Assembly: GCA_021850555.1 (NCBI GenBank)
Contig: JAJZLX010000744.1
Location: 1 to 6,604 of the forward strand
DNA from: Pseudomonadota bacterium
Lineage (GTDB): Bacteria; Pseudomonadota; Gammaproteobacteria; Steroidobacterales; Steroidobacteraceae
Direction: 5' to 3'
Length of the DNA stretch: 6,604 nucleotides
Part shown: positions 5,344 through 6,604 of the stretch, one piece after another
How positions within the stretch are numbered: position 1 is the stretch's first letter
Layout of the letters: each line of letters opens with the position of its first letter
Program-made: the position numbers and the translations under genes
The notes under the pieces: generated by a model
Told to the model about the DNA's origin: nothing
The model's input: the letters and a program-made list of their open reading frames with translations, nothing else
The model's database searches: none

Positions 5344-6604
5344 TCAGGCGTGCAGTTCGCCGCCGCAAAGCGGGCAGACCCCGCCGACTTCCTCGACGAT
5401 CGCCGCTTCGAGGGAATGCGCATCGCGCACCGCGGCATCGGCATCCCCGAGCGCTTTTCTCGCGCGCTCGAGGTCAGTCGTCCGCGCAGCGACCGTGCCG
5501 GCAACACGCACGAGTCCGGACAGCTCGTGCAAGCTCGGGGCCTCTGGCATCTCCGGCAGCGGCTGGCGGCCTTCGAGCTGCTTCTCGAACCGCGCAATGC
5601 GCTGACCGGCAAGAGCGATCCTGGCCGTATCGTGCAGCTGCGGGATGTCCGGCAACGTCGCCGGCACGGGCATCCGCACCCGGCGTTCGTTGCGCTCGAT
5701 GCGGGCGATGAGATCGGCGAGTCGGTGGGTTTCCGCCAGTTCGGCCGGCGCCGGGATATCCGCCAGCGCCTCGGCGCAGGCCCGGGCCCGCCGGCTGTGA
5801 GTGTCCAGCCCCTCGATCCGATCCATCAACACGACCAGCCGGCTCTGCTGCGCGTGCGTCGCTTCGATGTTCTTGAGGTCATCGGCAAGCCGCGCGAGCG
5901 CCTCGCCCACGTCCGCCAGCTGCCCGGTCGCGGCGAGCTTCTCGCCGAGTTTCGCGAGCTCCCCTTCCCCCTCTCTCACCTGCGCACGGTCTGAGCGTTT
6001 GAGCTCCCCGTACCGTTCGATCAGCGCCGCGAGCCGGCCGGACTCGCGCCCCACGGAGAGGATCTGCGCGCGCAGCGAGGCGGGCCTGTCGAGCAGAAAG
6101 ACCGGGCTCTTCTGGCTGCCGACCTGGATATCGAGCTCGCCGGCCCGCGCAATCCCGAGCACCTCGCTCACCCACTCCGGCACGCCCCCGCGGCTCGCCG
6201 GCCGTCCCTCGCGGACAGGCTCATCGCGCCCGCGTTCGAAGAGGGCATAGCTCACTTTCGACTGACCGCTCTTCACCTTCTCCCGCCGCGTCCACACGAT
6301 GCGCCGGCCCCCTTCGACCTCGAGCGTCACTTGCGCTTCCGTCGCGCCGTGACGGATCAGCGTGTCATCCCCCTCGCCATAGGCGACAGCCCGCAGGCTG
6401 GTCGCAGCGAAGGTGGACTTGCCGAGATCGTTATCGCCGATCACCGCCGTCACGCCCGGAAAGAGCGGCACGGTCGTGTCGATGTGCGCGCGGAAATCCT
6501 TCAGGCGGATCGAGCGCAACCCCGGAGCCGCATCATCCGGCCACTCGGCCGCGCGCCGCAGCACCTCGACCTGTGCAGCGCCCTCCGCCCCGCGGGTCAG
6601 CTTC
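5344..6604 (-). CDS. Rad50/SbcC/gp46-like ATPase, N-terminal half ending at the zinc hook
   Basis: At least 406 residues counted from the GTG at 6562-6564; the frame stays open to the right edge, so the true start may lie outside. LRSIRLKDFRAH (16-27) and a Walker A GDNDLGKS (43-50) form the Rad50/SMC-type N-terminal ATPase lobe. VGSQKSPVFLLDRPASLRAQIL is the lobe's later part, and roughly 180-395 is a Leu/Ala/Arg/Glu-rich coiled-coil-like region with some Pro-rich breaks (about 300-350). It ends C397-P-L-C400 followed by six residues and TGA. That CPLC is the zinc-hook motif, normally in the middle of Rad50; the returning coiled coil, signature motif and Walker B are absent. Twenty-one bases separate it from the Mre11-like gene, its expected nuclease partner. 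Whether it hydrolyses ATP alone is doubtful. I am sure of the family and of the stop, less so of the start. Confidence 0.82.
   Translation of the reverse strand, partial: KLTRGAEGAAQVEVLRRAAEWPDDAAPGLRSIRLKDFRAHIDTTVPLFPGVTAVIGDNDLGKSTFAATSLRAVAYGEGDDTLIRHGATEAQVTLEVEGGRRIVWTRREKVKSGQSKVSYALFERGRDEPVREGRPASRGGVPEWVSEVLGIARAGELDIQVGSQKSPVFLLDRPASLRAQILSVGRESGRLAALIERYGELKRSDRAQVREGEGELAKLGEKLAATGQLADVGEALARLADDLKNIEATHAQQSRLVVLMDRIEGLDTHSRRARACAEALADIPAPAELAETHRLADLIARIERNERRVRMPVPATLPDIPQLHDTARIALAGQRIARFEKQLEGRQPLPEMPEAPSLHELSGLVRVAGTVAARTTDLERARKALGDADAAVRDAHSLEAAIVEEVGGVCPLCGGELHA

Noticed and set aside
1..6604. CRISPR array, tRNA, rRNA or insertion sequence
   Set aside because: No regularly spaced repeats, cloverleaf, rRNA-like stretch, transposase or terminal inverted repeats were seen; coding density leaves only 379-608 and 4241-4356 as larger gaps.

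Overview
The window is GC-rich, compact DNA carrying eight protein genes and almost no spare space. RecA is closest in motif and length to gamma/betaproteobacterial RecA (354 aa, with catalytic residues at the same positions as in E. coli), so a proteobacterial host is likely. The neighbours usually flanking a chromosomal recA (recX, cinA, lexA) are absent. Instead there are a half-length Rad50/gp46-like ATPase, an Mre11/SbcD/gp47-like phosphoesterase, a dCMP-deaminase-type enzyme and a SLOG nucleotide-binding protein. That set suggests the DNA-metabolism region of a bacteriophage, prophage or large plasmid. No structural, integrase or replication-initiation gene is visible, so the type of element is an inference.

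Layout, left to right. 1-378 (-): start of a zinc-finger plus SLOG-domain protein that runs off the left edge. 379-608: AT-richer divergent promoter region with two copies of a GGATAAA(A)TTGG motif. 609-1328 (+): an unrecognised protein with a duplicated ~65-residue module and a C-terminal helix-turn-helix, probably a DNA-binding regulator. 1306-6604 (-): six genes read leftward. In transcription order these are the Rad50-like half protein (open at the right edge), the Mre11-like phosphoesterase, a gap of 116 bases with a probable promoter, an exported HNH nuclease-like protein, a small TrbB/VirB11-like ATPase, a dCMP-deaminase-like protein, and recA. The last four are packed with gaps of 7 and 16 bases and one 4-base overlap. 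recA ends by overlapping the tail of the rightward regulator by 23 bases.

Working together, the Rad50-like and Mre11-like proteins could process DNA ends for RecA-driven strand exchange, as gp46/gp47 and UvsX do in T4. The deaminase would feed thymidylate synthesis. The exported HNH protein and the orphan secretion-type ATPase do not fit this scheme, and they are the most unusual content together with the Rad50 homologue that stops at its zinc hook. Four genes (SLOG, HNH, recA, and possibly the Rad50-like one) appear to use GTG starts.
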